A stretch of 10,235 nt of DNA from contig DIEE01000112.1 of the NCBI GenBank assembly GCA_002418465.1, forward strand, positions 6,660 to 16,894. Direction: 5' to 3'. This stretch comes from Pseudomonas sp. UBA5782. GTDB taxonomy: Bacteria; Pseudomonadota; Gammaproteobacteria; Pseudomonadales; Pseudomonadaceae. Within the stretch, counting starts at the first letter, position 1. Each line of letters opens with the position of its first letter. Below, in pieces: positions 1 to 6,087 of the stretch. Below the pieces are notes generated by a model that ran no database searches, had not been told where the DNA came from, and saw nothing but the letters and a program-made list of their open reading frames with translations. Both the position numbers and the translations under genes were made by a program.

Positions 1-828
1 GGAGTCCTCGCAGTCCATGATGGTGGTCAGCGCGGCCTCCATGAGCACGTCCTTGACCCCGGCGGCGTCGGTCTGGCCGATCGGGCTGGACGCGTCGATC
101 TGGATCTCGAAGTGCAGGCCGTTGTTCTTCAGCAGCAGGGCAACCGGTTCGGCAGCCTCGCCCTGGTGGCCGATGAACTTCTCGGGCTGCGCCAGGCCGC
201 TGCTGCTGCCGTCCTTCAGCGCCACCTGCAACTGGCCGTCGACCACCTGATAGCGTTGCGCATCGACGTGAGAGCCGTTGGCCAGCGGCGCGGCCTGGTC
301 GAGGAAGGCGCGGGCGAAGGCGATCACCTTGGCGCCGCGTACTTCGTTGTAGCCGGGGCCCTTGCTGGCGCCGCCTTCTTCGCTGATTGCGTCGGTGCCG
401 TAGAGCGCGTCGTACAGCGAACCCCAGCGGGCGTTGGCGGCATTCAGCGCGTAGCGCGCATTCATCACCGGCACCACCAGCTGCGGACCGGCCTGCTCGG
501 CGATCTCGCGGTCGACGTTGGCGGTGCGCGCGCTGACGCTGGCCGGCTGCGGCAGCAGGTAGCCGATGGATTCGAGGAAGCTGCGGTAGGCCGGCAGATC
601 GCTGACCGGGCCCGGATTGGCCTTGTGCCAGGTGTCCAGCTCCAGCTGCAGGCGATCGCGCTCGGCGAGCAGCGCGCGGTTCTTCGGCGCGAGGTCGTGG
701 ACCAGGGCATAGAAGCCGGCCCAGAAGGCGGCGCTGTCGATACCGCTGCCGGGCAGAACTTCGTTGTCGACGAAGCGTTGCAGGTTTGCGGCGACCTGCA
801 GGCGATTGAGGGTTACACGTTCGGTCAT
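1..828 (-). CDS. glcB: Malate synthase G, N-terminal part (runs off the left edge)
   Basis: Malate synthase G condenses glyoxylate with acetyl-CoA to give malate in the cytosol. The 276 residues visible start MTERVTLNRLQVAANLQRFV and contain a family-typical stretch around residues 118-145 (VVPVMNARYALNAANARWG, then SLYDALYGTD). FARAFLD lies at 171-177, and the fragment ends in MDCEDS, just where the TIM-barrel acidic segment of the family begins. The full protein is usually about 725 residues, so the C-terminal 60% or so, including the catalytic residues, lies outside the window. The ATG at 828 has only a weak GAGAGA purine stretch upstream (835-840). It follows glcG on the same strand after 184 bp, enough for its own promoter. 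No frameshift or stop is seen. Identification is firm because the isoform G sequence is very conserved. Confidence 0.96.
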   Translation of the reverse strand, partial: MTERVTLNRLQVAANLQRFVDNEVLPGSGIDSAAFWAGFYALVHDLAPKNRALLAERDRLQLELDTWHKANPGPVSDLPAYRSFLESIGYLLPQPASVSARTANVDREIAEQAGPQLVVPVMNARYALNAANARWGSLYDALYGTDAISEEGGASKGPGYNEVRGAKVIAFARAFLDQAAPLANGSHVDAQRYQVVDGQLQVALKDGSSSGLAQPEKFIGHQGEAAEPVALLLKNNGLHFEIQIDASSPIGQTDAAGVKDVLMEAALTTIMDCEDS

Positions 829-1012
829 CTTCGGTCTCTCTGTTGTTCTGGTAACGGTTAGAGCCTTGTTCACCGATCTTGCGAGCTAGAGCCAGACAAG
901 GCCTAGGTGGCCCCGCGGAAATGCCTGAGGACGCGGAGTTTACGCGTTGTAAATGAGCAGTCCGAAGGCAATTCCAACGCCGTCTGGCCGACGCGCAGCT
1001 GATCGGCGGGGC
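829..1012 (-). promoter_or_regulatory. glcG-glcB spacer with a small inverted repeat, possible glcB promoter
   Basis: This 184-bp gap between two same-strand genes is long for a simple operon spacer. It contains an imperfectly spaced palindrome at 939-953 (TTTAC, five bases, GTAAA), about 110 bp upstream of the glcB start. I see no convincing -35/-10 pair and no hairpin followed by a T-tract after glcG. A glcB promoter or operator here is therefore plausible but not demonstrated. Confidence 0.3.
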
Positions 1013-1411
1013 TCAGAGGGCGGCGATGCCGGCCTTGGCGACTTGAGCATCCTGATCGGCCTTGACCCCGGACACGCCGACCGCGCCGACCACCTGACCT
1101 TCGACCAGCACCGGCACGCCGCCTTCCAGCGAGGTCATCAGCGGGGCGGTGACGAAGGCGGTGCGGCCGCCGTTGACCATGTCTTCCAGCGCCTTGGTTT
1201 CCTTGCGCGAAAGGGCCGAGCTGCGGGCCTTTTCCGGGGCGATGTAGGCGCTGTTGGCCGGCGCGCCGTCGAGGCGTTCCAGGGCCAGCAGGTGGCCGCC
1301 GTCGTCCACCACGGCAATGGTCACGGCCCAGCCGTTCTGCTGCGCTTCGGTACGCGCGGCGGCGAGGATACGGCTGACTTCGGTCTGGCTGAGTACGGCT
1401 TTGCTGAGCAT
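1013..1411 (-). CDS. glcG: GlcG/HbpS-like heme-binding family protein (DUF336)
   Basis: A 132-residue protein of the GlcG/HbpS (DUF336) family, small soluble proteins often encoded with glycolate oxidase and malate synthase genes. Its biochemical role is not settled; some relatives bind heme. Seen here: an N-terminal helix (SQTEVSRILAAARTEAQQNG), the family core TIAVVDDGGHLLALERLDGA at about 31-50, a central AYIAPEKARSSALSRKET segment, and the C-terminal glycine-rich GGVPVLVEGQVVGAVGVSG at about 97-115. Length matches the family (about 130-145). I chose the ATG at 1411 because GAGG lies about 7 bases upstream; an in-frame start at 1456 would add 15 residues without family similarity. The glcDEF glycolate oxidase genes are not upstream here, so the symbol rests on family and on adjacency to glcB. 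Confidence 0.85.
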   Translation of the reverse strand: MLSKAVLSQTEVSRILAAARTEAQQNGWAVTIAVVDDGGHLLALERLDGAPANSAYIAPEKARSSALSRKETKALEDMVNGGRTAFVTAPLMTSLEGGVPVLVEGQVVGAVGVSGVKADQDAQVAKAGIAAL

Positions 1412-1529
1412 GTGGGGCCTCGTTGTTGTTGGGGAGTGACGCGCTGCGACGATCATCGCTGAGCCTAGCAGCGGCGTTGAAGATGGGGGTTCTTCAGACC
1501 ACGGCGCGGCGCTAGTTGCCGACAGCGGT

Positions 1530-1547
1530 CGACGAAATGATTCGTCG
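1530..1547. promoter_or_regulatory. Perfect inverted repeat upstream of glcG
   Basis: Seven-base arms CGACGAA and TTCGTCG flank the four bases ATGA, about 120 bp upstream of the glcG start. The size and symmetry suit a dimeric regulator's operator; in RNA it would form a small hairpin without a T-tract. Which protein would bind is unknown. Confidence 0.4.
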
Positions 1548-1610
1548 CGTGGTTATGCAGAAAGGATGGCTTAGCGGACGTGGAGGATGAACAGCTAAAT
1601 ATTGCTTTCT

Positions 1611-1631
1611 GTCGATACCAGAAGTATCGAC
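1611..1631. promoter_or_regulatory. Perfect 8-bp inverted repeat GTCGATAC/GTATCGAC
   Basis: Eight-base arms GTCGATAC (1611-1618) and GTATCGAC (1624-1631) flank CAGAA. It lies about 130 bp after the GntR stop and 200 bp before glcG. On neither strand is it followed by a run of T, so a Rho-independent terminator is unlikely. It could be an operator or a stabilising 3' hairpin. A shorter related palindrome (CGAT-CT-ATCG, 2491-2500) lies in the GntR/hydrolase intergenic region. Confidence 0.4.
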
Positions 1632-1758
1632 CCAGACGAAGAAAGGGGCACCCCGAGCCTGTCGGCAGCGCCTGCGGCGCCCTTTCGGCGAAAGCCGCCG
1701 GAACGGCGCTGGCGCCTGTGGAGCGCCGAGTGCGGACCTGAGGTATCGGCGCCGGCGC

Positions 1759-2448
1759 TCAGACCTGGTCGAGCAGCACCGTCGCCTTGGTGAAGGATTC
1801 GATGTTGTCGATCAGCCGGTCTAGGCACTCGGCGGCCTCGTTCTGCTGGCCCTCGGCGATCGCCCGGGCGACACCCGCGTGCAGGCTGGCCATCTCCGGC
1901 AGGTCGGCGGCCTGCTTGTAATGCAGATACCAGAAGCGTCGCGACAGGCCGTTCAGCGCGCGCAGCGCGCTCTCCGCGAACTCGTTGCGGCAGGCCGCCA
2001 GGCACAGCTCGTTGAACTCGCGGTCGGAGCGCATGAACATCACGTCGTCGTTGGTCTTCGAGGCCTCGGTGAACTCCTCGCCGAGGCGCACGAAGGCCAG
2101 CCGCTGCTGCTGGTTGGCACGCTTGGCGGCGCTGCGGCAGACCAGGCGCTCGATCTCGCGGCGGGTTTCCAGCAGGCGCAGCTGCTTGCCGATGTCGATC
2201 TCCGGAATCAGCAAGCCGCGTTGCGGCATTACCAGGATCAGGTGCTCGCGCGCCAGGCGCTGGACCGCCTCGCGCAGCGGCGTGCGGCCGATGCCGGTCA
2301 TCTCGCTCAGCGTCTGCTCGGAGATCAGCGTGCCCGGCGGGATGGCCAGGGTGACGATGGCTTCCTCGAGCTGCTGATAGGCGAGGTCGGTCAGTTTGGC
2401 TTTGGACTTGACCAGTGCTGGCATCGCTACAACGGTGCTGCTGACCAT
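1759..2448 (-). CDS. GntR-family transcriptional regulator, FadR/FCD subfamily
   Basis: A 229-residue DNA-binding regulator. The N-terminal winged helix-turn-helix spans about residues 19-85: DLAYQQLEEAIVTLAIPPGT, then ISEQTLSEMTGIGRTPLREAVQRLA (the GntR signature with TPLREA), and the wing LILVMPQRGLLIPEI. The rest (about 88-220) is an all-helical FCD ligand-binding domain with the typical SDREFNELCLAACRN segment at 141-155 and SLHAGVARAIAEG at 188-200. Of the four usual FCD metal ligands (D-x3-H, H, H), I see D142 and H190, but Asn146 and about Leu212 replace the other two. The ATG at 2448 has a strong AGAGGAG (2454-2460) five bases upstream, so it is preferred over an in-frame TTG at 2463. 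It is divergent from the hydrolase-ADH operon and probably controls it and itself. It is not recognisably GlcC. The effector is unknown. Confidence 0.9.
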   Translation of the reverse strand: MVSSTVVAMPALVKSKAKLTDLAYQQLEEAIVTLAIPPGTLISEQTLSEMTGIGRTPLREAVQRLAREHLILVMPQRGLLIPEIDIGKQLRLLETRREIERLVCRSAAKRANQQQRLAFVRLGEEFTEASKTNDDVMFMRSDREFNELCLAACRNEFAESALRALNGLSRRFWYLHYKQAADLPEMASLHAGVARAIAEGQQNEAAECLDRLIDNIESFTKATVLLDQV

Positions 2449-2474
2449 CTCGGCTCCTCTCAAAAATCGCTCGG

Positions 2475-2480
2475 ATCATA
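2475..2480 (-). promoter_or_regulatory. Possible -10 box (TATGAT) for the GntR gene
   Basis: On the minus strand TATGAT lies 26 bp upstream of the GntR start codon and gives a plausible short leader carrying the Shine-Dalgarno site. The matching -35 region (about 2498-2504) is weak. The ATATAT element at 2505-2520 lies immediately upstream, where a bound regulator could influence this promoter. Confidence 0.3.
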
Positions 2481-2504
2481 GCAAGAACGTCGATCTATCG
2501 GCTA

Positions 2505-2520
2505 GACTCATATATCAGTC
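2505..2520. promoter_or_regulatory. Palindromic ATATAT element, copy A (probable operator)
   Basis: The 16 bases GACTCATATATCAGTC are a near-perfect palindrome: GACT-ATATAT-AGTC arms match, and only the two symmetric C positions break it. The right half extends to ATATATCAGTCGTACA (2510-2525), which matches ATATATAAGTCGTGCA at 6045-6060 at 14 of 16 positions. It sits 20 bp before the hydrolase ATG, over the expected -10 region (TATATC, 2511-2516), and 56 bp from the GntR start. It is likely the operator of the adjacent GntR protein; it could instead be simply a promoter core. Confidence 0.5.
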
Positions 2521-2539
2521 GTACATCGAGACAATAACA

Positions 2540-3274
2540 ATGAACGGAACGACGATCGACCGCGGCGCCATGACCCTCCTCGCGCTGCACGGCATTCAGG
2601 GTACTCGCGCGGCCTGGCGCCCGATAGTCGAGGCCATCGGCGAGCAGGCCAGATTCATCACCCCCGACCTGCGCGGGCGCGGCGAAGCGTTTCGCGGCAC
2701 GTGCCCGGAAGATTACCGGCTGCGCGCGTTCGCCGATGAGGCGGCCGGCGTCGCCCGCGCACAGCTCGGTGCGACGCCCTTCGTGCTGGCTGGCTGGAGC
2801 ATGGGCGTTTCGGTGGCGCTGGAGTACCTGCGACTCGCCGACGCGCCGCTGCCCGAGGCGCTGATCCTGCTTTCCGGCACGCCGGCGCCGGGTCTGTCTA
2901 ACTGGTTCCAGGGCTGCGGCCAGGCCCTGCTCGAGGAGATTGCCGAGCGCGAGCGGCGCCTCGGCCTGCGCGCCGCCGCCGACCATCAGGCGGTGGCCTG
3001 GACCTGGGAAAAGATCCGCTCGGTCGATCACCGCGCCGGTCTGTCGGCCATCGCCCTGCCGACGCTGATCATCCACGGCAGCGCCGATGCCGATTCGCCG
3101 ATCGAACACGCGCAGTGGCTGGCCGATGGCCTACCGAATGCCGAGCTGGAGGTCATCGACGGCGCCGGCCACAGCCTGCTTAGCGAGAACACCGAGGCGG
3201 TGGTGGCGCGGATGCGCGCCTTCCTCGCGGACCTCGAATCAACCGTGCATAACAACAAGAAGGAGTCGCCATGA
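2540..3274 (+). CDS. Alpha/beta-fold hydrolase
   Basis: A 244-residue serine hydrolase of the alpha/beta superfamily, probably cytosolic (no signal peptide). Seen: an oxyanion-hole motif LLALHGIQG (13-21), TPDLRGRGEA (41-50), the nucleophile elbow GWSMG with Ser87, the acid segment LIIHGSADADSP (Asp183 most likely), and GAGHSL with His211. The order and spacing of Ser, Asp and His are intact, so it should be active as an esterase, lactonase, amidase or C-C hydrolase; the substrate cannot be deduced. The ATG at 2540 lies just after the AT-rich promoter region with only a weak GAGA before it. An upstream extension to 2396 would run through the GntR start and promoter and is rejected; a second ATG at 2570 is possible. 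Its stop codon overlaps the ATG of the next gene (ATGA), so the two are translationally coupled. Confidence 0.87.
   Translation: MNGTTIDRGAMTLLALHGIQGTRAAWRPIVEAIGEQARFITPDLRGRGEAFRGTCPEDYRLRAFADEAAGVARAQLGATPFVLAGWSMGVSVALEYLRLADAPLPEALILLSGTPAPGLSNWFQGCGQALLEEIAERERRLGLRAAADHQAVAWTWEKIRSVDHRAGLSAIALPTLIIHGSADADSPIEHAQWLADGLPNAELEVIDGAGHSLLSENTEAVVARMRAFLADLESTVHNNKKESP
3260..3265 (+). promoter_or_regulatory. Ribosome binding site of the Fe-ADH gene, inside the hydrolase gene
   Basis: AAGGAG ends five bases before the ATG at 3271 and lies within the last codons of the hydrolase gene, whose TGA overlaps that ATG. This fixes the start of the alcohol dehydrogenase. Confidence 0.8.
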
Positions 3275-4512
3275 GAGCCGAAGACCTGGTTCATTTCTGC
3301 CCGCCGGGGCGCCTGATCATCGGTTGCGGCGCCCGCGCGCAACTGCCGGCGCTGCTGGCGCGGCTCGGCCATCGCGCCGGAGTGATCGTCACCGACCGCT
3401 TTTTCGTCGAGCAAACGCCCTGGGTGCGGGAGTACCTGCAGGCCGCCGAGGCCCTCGGCATCGCCACCCAGGTGTATGCCGGCGGGCTGCCCGATCCCAC
3501 CACCACGCTGTGCGACGAGGCGACCGCGCAACTGCGCGCGCAGCTGGGCGGGGTCGAGCCCGATCACCTGATCGCGCTGGGTGGCGGCAGCAACATCGAC
3601 CTGGCCAAGGCGCTCAGCTTGACCCTGCGCGAGGGCCGCCCGATCCGGGACTTCACCGGCGATATCGGCGGCTGCCGGCCAATTCCGCTGATCGCCCTGC
3701 CGACCACCTCGGGCACCGGCTCGGAAGCGACCCCCGGCGCGATCCTGCTCGACCCGCAGAACGCCACCAAGATCGCGGTGATGGACAACGCGCTGCGCCC
3801 GCAGATCGCCCTGATCGACCCGGAATTCACCTACACCTGCCCGCCGCGGGTGACCGCCGATGCCGGCATCGATGCCTTCACCCATGCCATCGAATCCTTC
3901 CTCACCCTGGATTCCGAGCATTTCGAACGCGGCGGCAACCCGGACCCGGGCTACAGCGGCCGCTCGGCGCTGACCATGCTCTTCGCCCGCGAATCGATGC
4001 GCCTGTGCTTCGCCTGGATGGAGCGCGCCTACACCCATGGCGCGGACAGCCAGGCGCGCATCGGCATGGCCTACGCGAGCACCTACGCCGCGCTGTCCTA
4101 CGGCAGCGCCGGGCTCAACGCCGGGCACGGCATCGCCTACGCGGTGGCCGGGCAGACGCACAAGAGCCACGGCAGCACCAACGCGGTGATGCTGCCCTAC
4201 GTGCTCGACGCGCTGGTGGACAGCCGTCGCGGCGAGCTGCTGGAGATCGCCGCGATGCTCGGCCTGTCCGCGGAAAACCCGGCGGCGACCGCGCGCCAGG
4301 TTCCGCTGGCGGTGCGCGGGATGATCGCGCGGCTGGACATTCCCACCGACCTGAAGGCCTTCGGTATCGCCGCGGACGGGCTGGAAGCGCTGATCGCCGA
4401 TGGTCTGGCAGTGACCCGATTGGCCAAGGCCTTCCCGGTCGCGGACGTGGACGCGGCGTACCGGCGGATCGTCGAAAACGCCTGGAGCGGCACGTTGTCG
4501 GCGCTGAGTTAA
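3271..4512 (+). CDS. Iron-containing (group III) alcohol dehydrogenase
   Basis: A 413-residue NAD(P)-dependent, metal-dependent dehydrogenase that interconverts an alcohol and an aldehyde or ketone. Seen: an N-terminal Rossmann-like domain with GGGSNIDLAK (104-113, cofactor phosphate loop) and LPTTSGTGSEAT (143-153 region). These are followed by the helical metal domain with DAFTHAIESF (Asp201, His205), GLNAGHGIAYAVAG (His286) and THKSHGSTNAVMLP (His300). The four residues match the FucO-type Fe2+ ligands, including the 14-residue His-His spacing, so the site is complete. Residues about 211-232 (LTLDSEHFERGGNPDPGYSG) form a longer loop than in FucO/DhaT and recall hydroxyacid-oxoacid transhydrogenases. 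It lacks the features expected of maleylacetate reductase (GGGSNID rather than GGGS-T-G). It is translationally coupled to the hydrolase. Specific substrate unknown. Confidence 0.92.
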   Translation: MRAEDLVHFCPPGRLIIGCGARAQLPALLARLGHRAGVIVTDRFFVEQTPWVREYLQAAEALGIATQVYAGGLPDPTTTLCDEATAQLRAQLGGVEPDHLIALGGGSNIDLAKALSLTLREGRPIRDFTGDIGGCRPIPLIALPTTSGTGSEATPGAILLDPQNATKIAVMDNALRPQIALIDPEFTYTCPPRVTADAGIDAFTHAIESFLTLDSEHFERGGNPDPGYSGRSALTMLFARESMRLCFAWMERAYTHGADSQARIGMAYASTYAALSYGSAGLNAGHGIAYAVAGQTHKSHGSTNAVMLPYVLDALVDSRRGELLEIAAMLGLSAENPAATARQVPLAVRGMIARLDIPTDLKAFGIAADGLEALIADGLAVTRLAKAFPVADVDAAYRRIVENAWSGTLSALS

Positions 4513-4528
4513 AGAACCGGCGGACATG

Positions 4529-4563
4529 AAAAAGGCGCTGTCGGTATCGGCAGCGCCTTTTTT
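4529..4563. terminator. Bidirectional Rho-independent terminator
   Basis: AAAAAGGCGCTG (4529-4540), a ten-base loop, then CAGCGCCTTTTTT (4551-4563) form a stem flanked by an A-tract and a T-tract. It lies between the convergent ADH (stop at 4512) and MFS gene (stop at 4580) and can end transcription from both sides. Confidence 0.92.
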
Positions 4564-4579
4564 CATTGCGCTACGCGGG

Positions 4580-5941
4580 TCAGCTGGATACGTCTTCCAG
4601 CGAGCGTCCCTTGGTCTCGGCGCCCAGCAGGATCACCACCAGTGCGGCGATGGCGAACGACGCCGCACCGAGGCTGAACACACCGCCCTGGCCGGTGATC
4701 GGCAGCAGCACGCCGACGATGTAGGGGCCGAGCAGCGAGCCAAAACGCCCCACCGAACTGGCGAAGCCGGTTCCGGTGGCGCGCAGGCGGGTCGGGTAGA
4801 GCTCCGGCGTGTAGGCGTAGAGCACCGACCACATGCCGAAGAGGAAGAACTGCATGCACAGCCCGGCGCCGATCAGTTGCGCCAACGGCGCGCCGCTGAC
4901 CGCTGACTGGCCGTAGAAGTACGCCGCCACGCCGCTGCCGAGCAGCATCAGCACGCAGGTGCCCTTGCGGCCCCAGGTCTCTATCAGCCAGGCGGCGAAG
5001 ATGAAGCCCGGAATCCCGGCCAGCGAGATGTACACGGTGTACAGCGCCGACTTGGTCGCCGCATAGCCGGCCTGCTGCAGCAGCGCGCCGAGCCAGGTGG
5101 TCAGCCCGTAGTAGCCGAGCAGGGCGAAGAACCACAACGACCAGAGCATCAGCGTGCGGCGCGCGTAGACGCCCTGCCAGATCTCCCGGAAGCGCGCCTT
5201 CACCATCGGCATGGCGGCCGTTTCCAGCTCGCGGGTAATCGGCGGCAGCGCATTCATCCGCGCCGATTTCATCACTGCCGCCTCGAACGAATTCATGATC
5301 GAGTCGGCCTCGCCGTCGCGCCCGACCTCGGCCAGCCAGCGCGGCGACTCCGGCACGTAGCGGCGCACGATGAAGACGAACACCGCCGGAATCGACAGCG
5401 CGATGAAGATGCCGCGCCAGCCGATGGTCGGCAGGTAGAAGTAGGCGAGCACCCCGGCGGCGATGAAGCCCAGCGGCCAGAAGCCTTCGAGGATCGCGAT
5501 GTAGCGCCCGCGGCTTTTCGCCGGGACGATTTCCGAGACCAGCGAGAGGCCGATGGGGAACTCCATGCCCATGCCGAAGCCGAGCAGGATGCGACAGAGG
5601 ATCAGCTGGTTGACGTCCTGCGAGAGCCCGCAGAGCAGGCTGCCGACGCCCCAGAAGATCATGCTGACCTGGAACACCGGTTTGCGTCCGAAGCGGTCGG
5701 CGAGTACGCCCGCGATGGCCGCGCCGAGGAACATGCCGAGGAAGCTGGAGCTGGCCAGAAGGCCCGTTTGCGTGGAAGTCAGGGCGAACTCGGCTTTGAT
5801 CGAGCCCAGCACGAACGTCATCATGCCGAGGTCCAGCGAGTCGAAAAACCAGGCTGTGGCGATGATCGCGAACAGCTTGCGTTGATAGCCTGTCATCGGC
5901 AGCCGCTCGAAGCGGGCGGCCACATGCGCGCTCATGGTCAT
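4580..5941 (-). CDS. MFS transporter (sugar-porter/NaiP-like type)
   Basis: A 453-residue inner-membrane secondary transporter with about 12 predicted membrane segments in two halves joined by a hydrophilic central loop (about 200-265). Seen: the first-half D-G-M charge motif in TM1 (WFFDSLDLGMMTFVLG, 31-46), the loop 2-3 signature GVLADRFGRKP (78-88), RGRYIA at 144-149, and PESPRWLAEVGR at 197-208. The second half has LIETWGRKG (319-327), the sugar-porter-like PELYPTRLRATGTGFASSVG (379-398) and a C-terminal GAETKGRSLED (440-450). These place it among general metabolite:H+ symporters related to sugar, niacin and aromatic-acid carriers; the substrate is not predictable. The ATG at 5941 has GGAG (5949-5952) at a 7-base distance; a second ATG at 5935 is less well spaced. 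Divergent from the membrane hydroxylase, suggesting it imports (or exports) that pathway's compound. Confidence 0.93.
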   Translation of the reverse strand: MTMSAHVAARFERLPMTGYQRKLFAIIATAWFFDSLDLGMMTFVLGSIKAEFALTSTQTGLLASSSFLGMFLGAAIAGVLADRFGRKPVFQVSMIFWGVGSLLCGLSQDVNQLILCRILLGFGMGMEFPIGLSLVSEIVPAKSRGRYIAILEGFWPLGFIAAGVLAYFYLPTIGWRGIFIALSIPAVFVFIVRRYVPESPRWLAEVGRDGEADSIMNSFEAAVMKSARMNALPPITRELETAAMPMVKARFREIWQGVYARRTLMLWSLWFFALLGYYGLTTWLGALLQQAGYAATKSALYTVYISLAGIPGFIFAAWLIETWGRKGTCVLMLLGSGVAAYFYGQSAVSGAPLAQLIGAGLCMQFFLFGMWSVLYAYTPELYPTRLRATGTGFASSVGRFGSLLGPYIVGVLLPITGQGGVFSLGAASFAIAALVVILLGAETKGRSLEDVSS

Positions 5942-5987
5942 CTGTCATCTCCGATCTTGTTCTTATTTTTTGGGCACACTCAAGGTG

Positions 5988-6003
5988 TACTGATATATTA
6001 GAT
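5988..6003. promoter_or_regulatory. ATATAT element, copy B (probable operator, MFS side)
   Basis: Read on the minus strand this is ATATATCAGT followed by ACACC; the first ten bases are identical to copy A. It points toward the MFS gene, about 50 bp upstream of its start codon, and covers the likely -10 region. Less symmetric than copy A (TACTGATATATTAGAT on the plus strand). Confidence 0.45.
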
Positions 6004-6039
6004 AAATCCCAGAAATGTTCTAGTCGAATACTGATTCTT

Positions 6040-6060
6040 TGATAATATATAAGTCGTGCA
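6040..6060. promoter_or_regulatory. ATATAT element, copy C (probable operator, hydroxylase side)
   Basis: The plus-strand sequence ATATATAAGTCGTGCA (6045-6060) matches 14 of 16 positions of copy A before the hydrolase (ATATATCAGTCGTACA). It points toward the hydroxylase gene, 43 bp before its ATG, and overlaps the likely -10 region. The left half is degenerate (TGATA instead of GACTC). Its centre is 52 bp from the centre of copy B. Confidence 0.45.
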
Positions 6061-6087
6061 CAAAAACAAAAGACGGAGACACGTCCC

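Larger units (their letters stand above)
1412..1758. other. 347-bp non-coding stretch upstream of glcG
   Basis: No credible gene lies here; open frames crossing it are antisense or out-of-frame shadows. It holds two clear inverted repeats, listed separately (1530-1547 and 1611-1631). It also holds a very GC-rich, self-complementary part (about 1660-1755, several GGCGCC/GGCGCT blocks) just after the stop codon of the GntR gene, which could fold but lacks a T-tract. The part from about 1555 to 1650 is less GC-rich. The glcG promoter most likely lies within this region. Confidence 0.6.
5942..6087. promoter_or_regulatory. AT-rich divergent promoter region, MFS / membrane hydroxylase
   Basis: These 146 bp are conspicuously AT-rich compared with the coding sequence on both sides and must contain both divergent promoters. 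They hold two copies of the ATATAT element (5988-6003 and 6040-6055) and a short inverted repeat AGAA-ATG-TTCT (6011-6021) between them. Possible -10 boxes are TAATAT or TATATA (6043-6051) for the hydroxylase and TATATC on the minus strand near 5991-5998 for the MFS gene. No good -35 box is evident, which fits activator dependence or a weak promoter. Confidence 0.6.

Noticed and set aside
112..861. A 249-residue plus-strand open frame opposite glcB
   Set aside because: Antisense shadow of the highly conserved malate synthase G sequence.
1660..1755. A GC-rich folding segment after the GntR stop as a Rho-independent terminator
   Set aside because: Several GGCGCC-type blocks can pair, but no T-tract follows on the minus strand, so the call cannot be supported.
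1759..2448. Naming the GntR protein GlcC, because of nearby glcG-glcB
   Set aside because: The DNA-binding segment does not resemble GlcC as I remember it, and the gene is divergent from the hydrolase operon and not from glcD.
1595..2479. A 294-residue minus-strand open frame overlapping the GntR gene
   Set aside because: Out-of-frame, Arg/Ala-rich; the GntR frame has clear domains and a strong ribosome binding site.
2396..2539. A 48-residue N-terminal extension of the alpha/beta hydrolase
   Set aside because: It would begin inside the GntR gene and cover both divergent promoters. The extension has no family similarity, and the hydrolase fold begins right after the ATG at 2540.
3087..4529. 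A 480-residue plus-strand open frame overlapping the ADH
   Set aside because: An Arg/Ala-rich frame shadow of the well-supported Fe-ADH gene.
3028..4566. A 512-residue minus-strand open frame antisense to the hydrolase and ADH
   Set aside because: Low-complexity Arg/Gly/Ala/Gln-rich composition typical of the antisense of GC-rich genes. It crosses the terminator and has no family resemblance.
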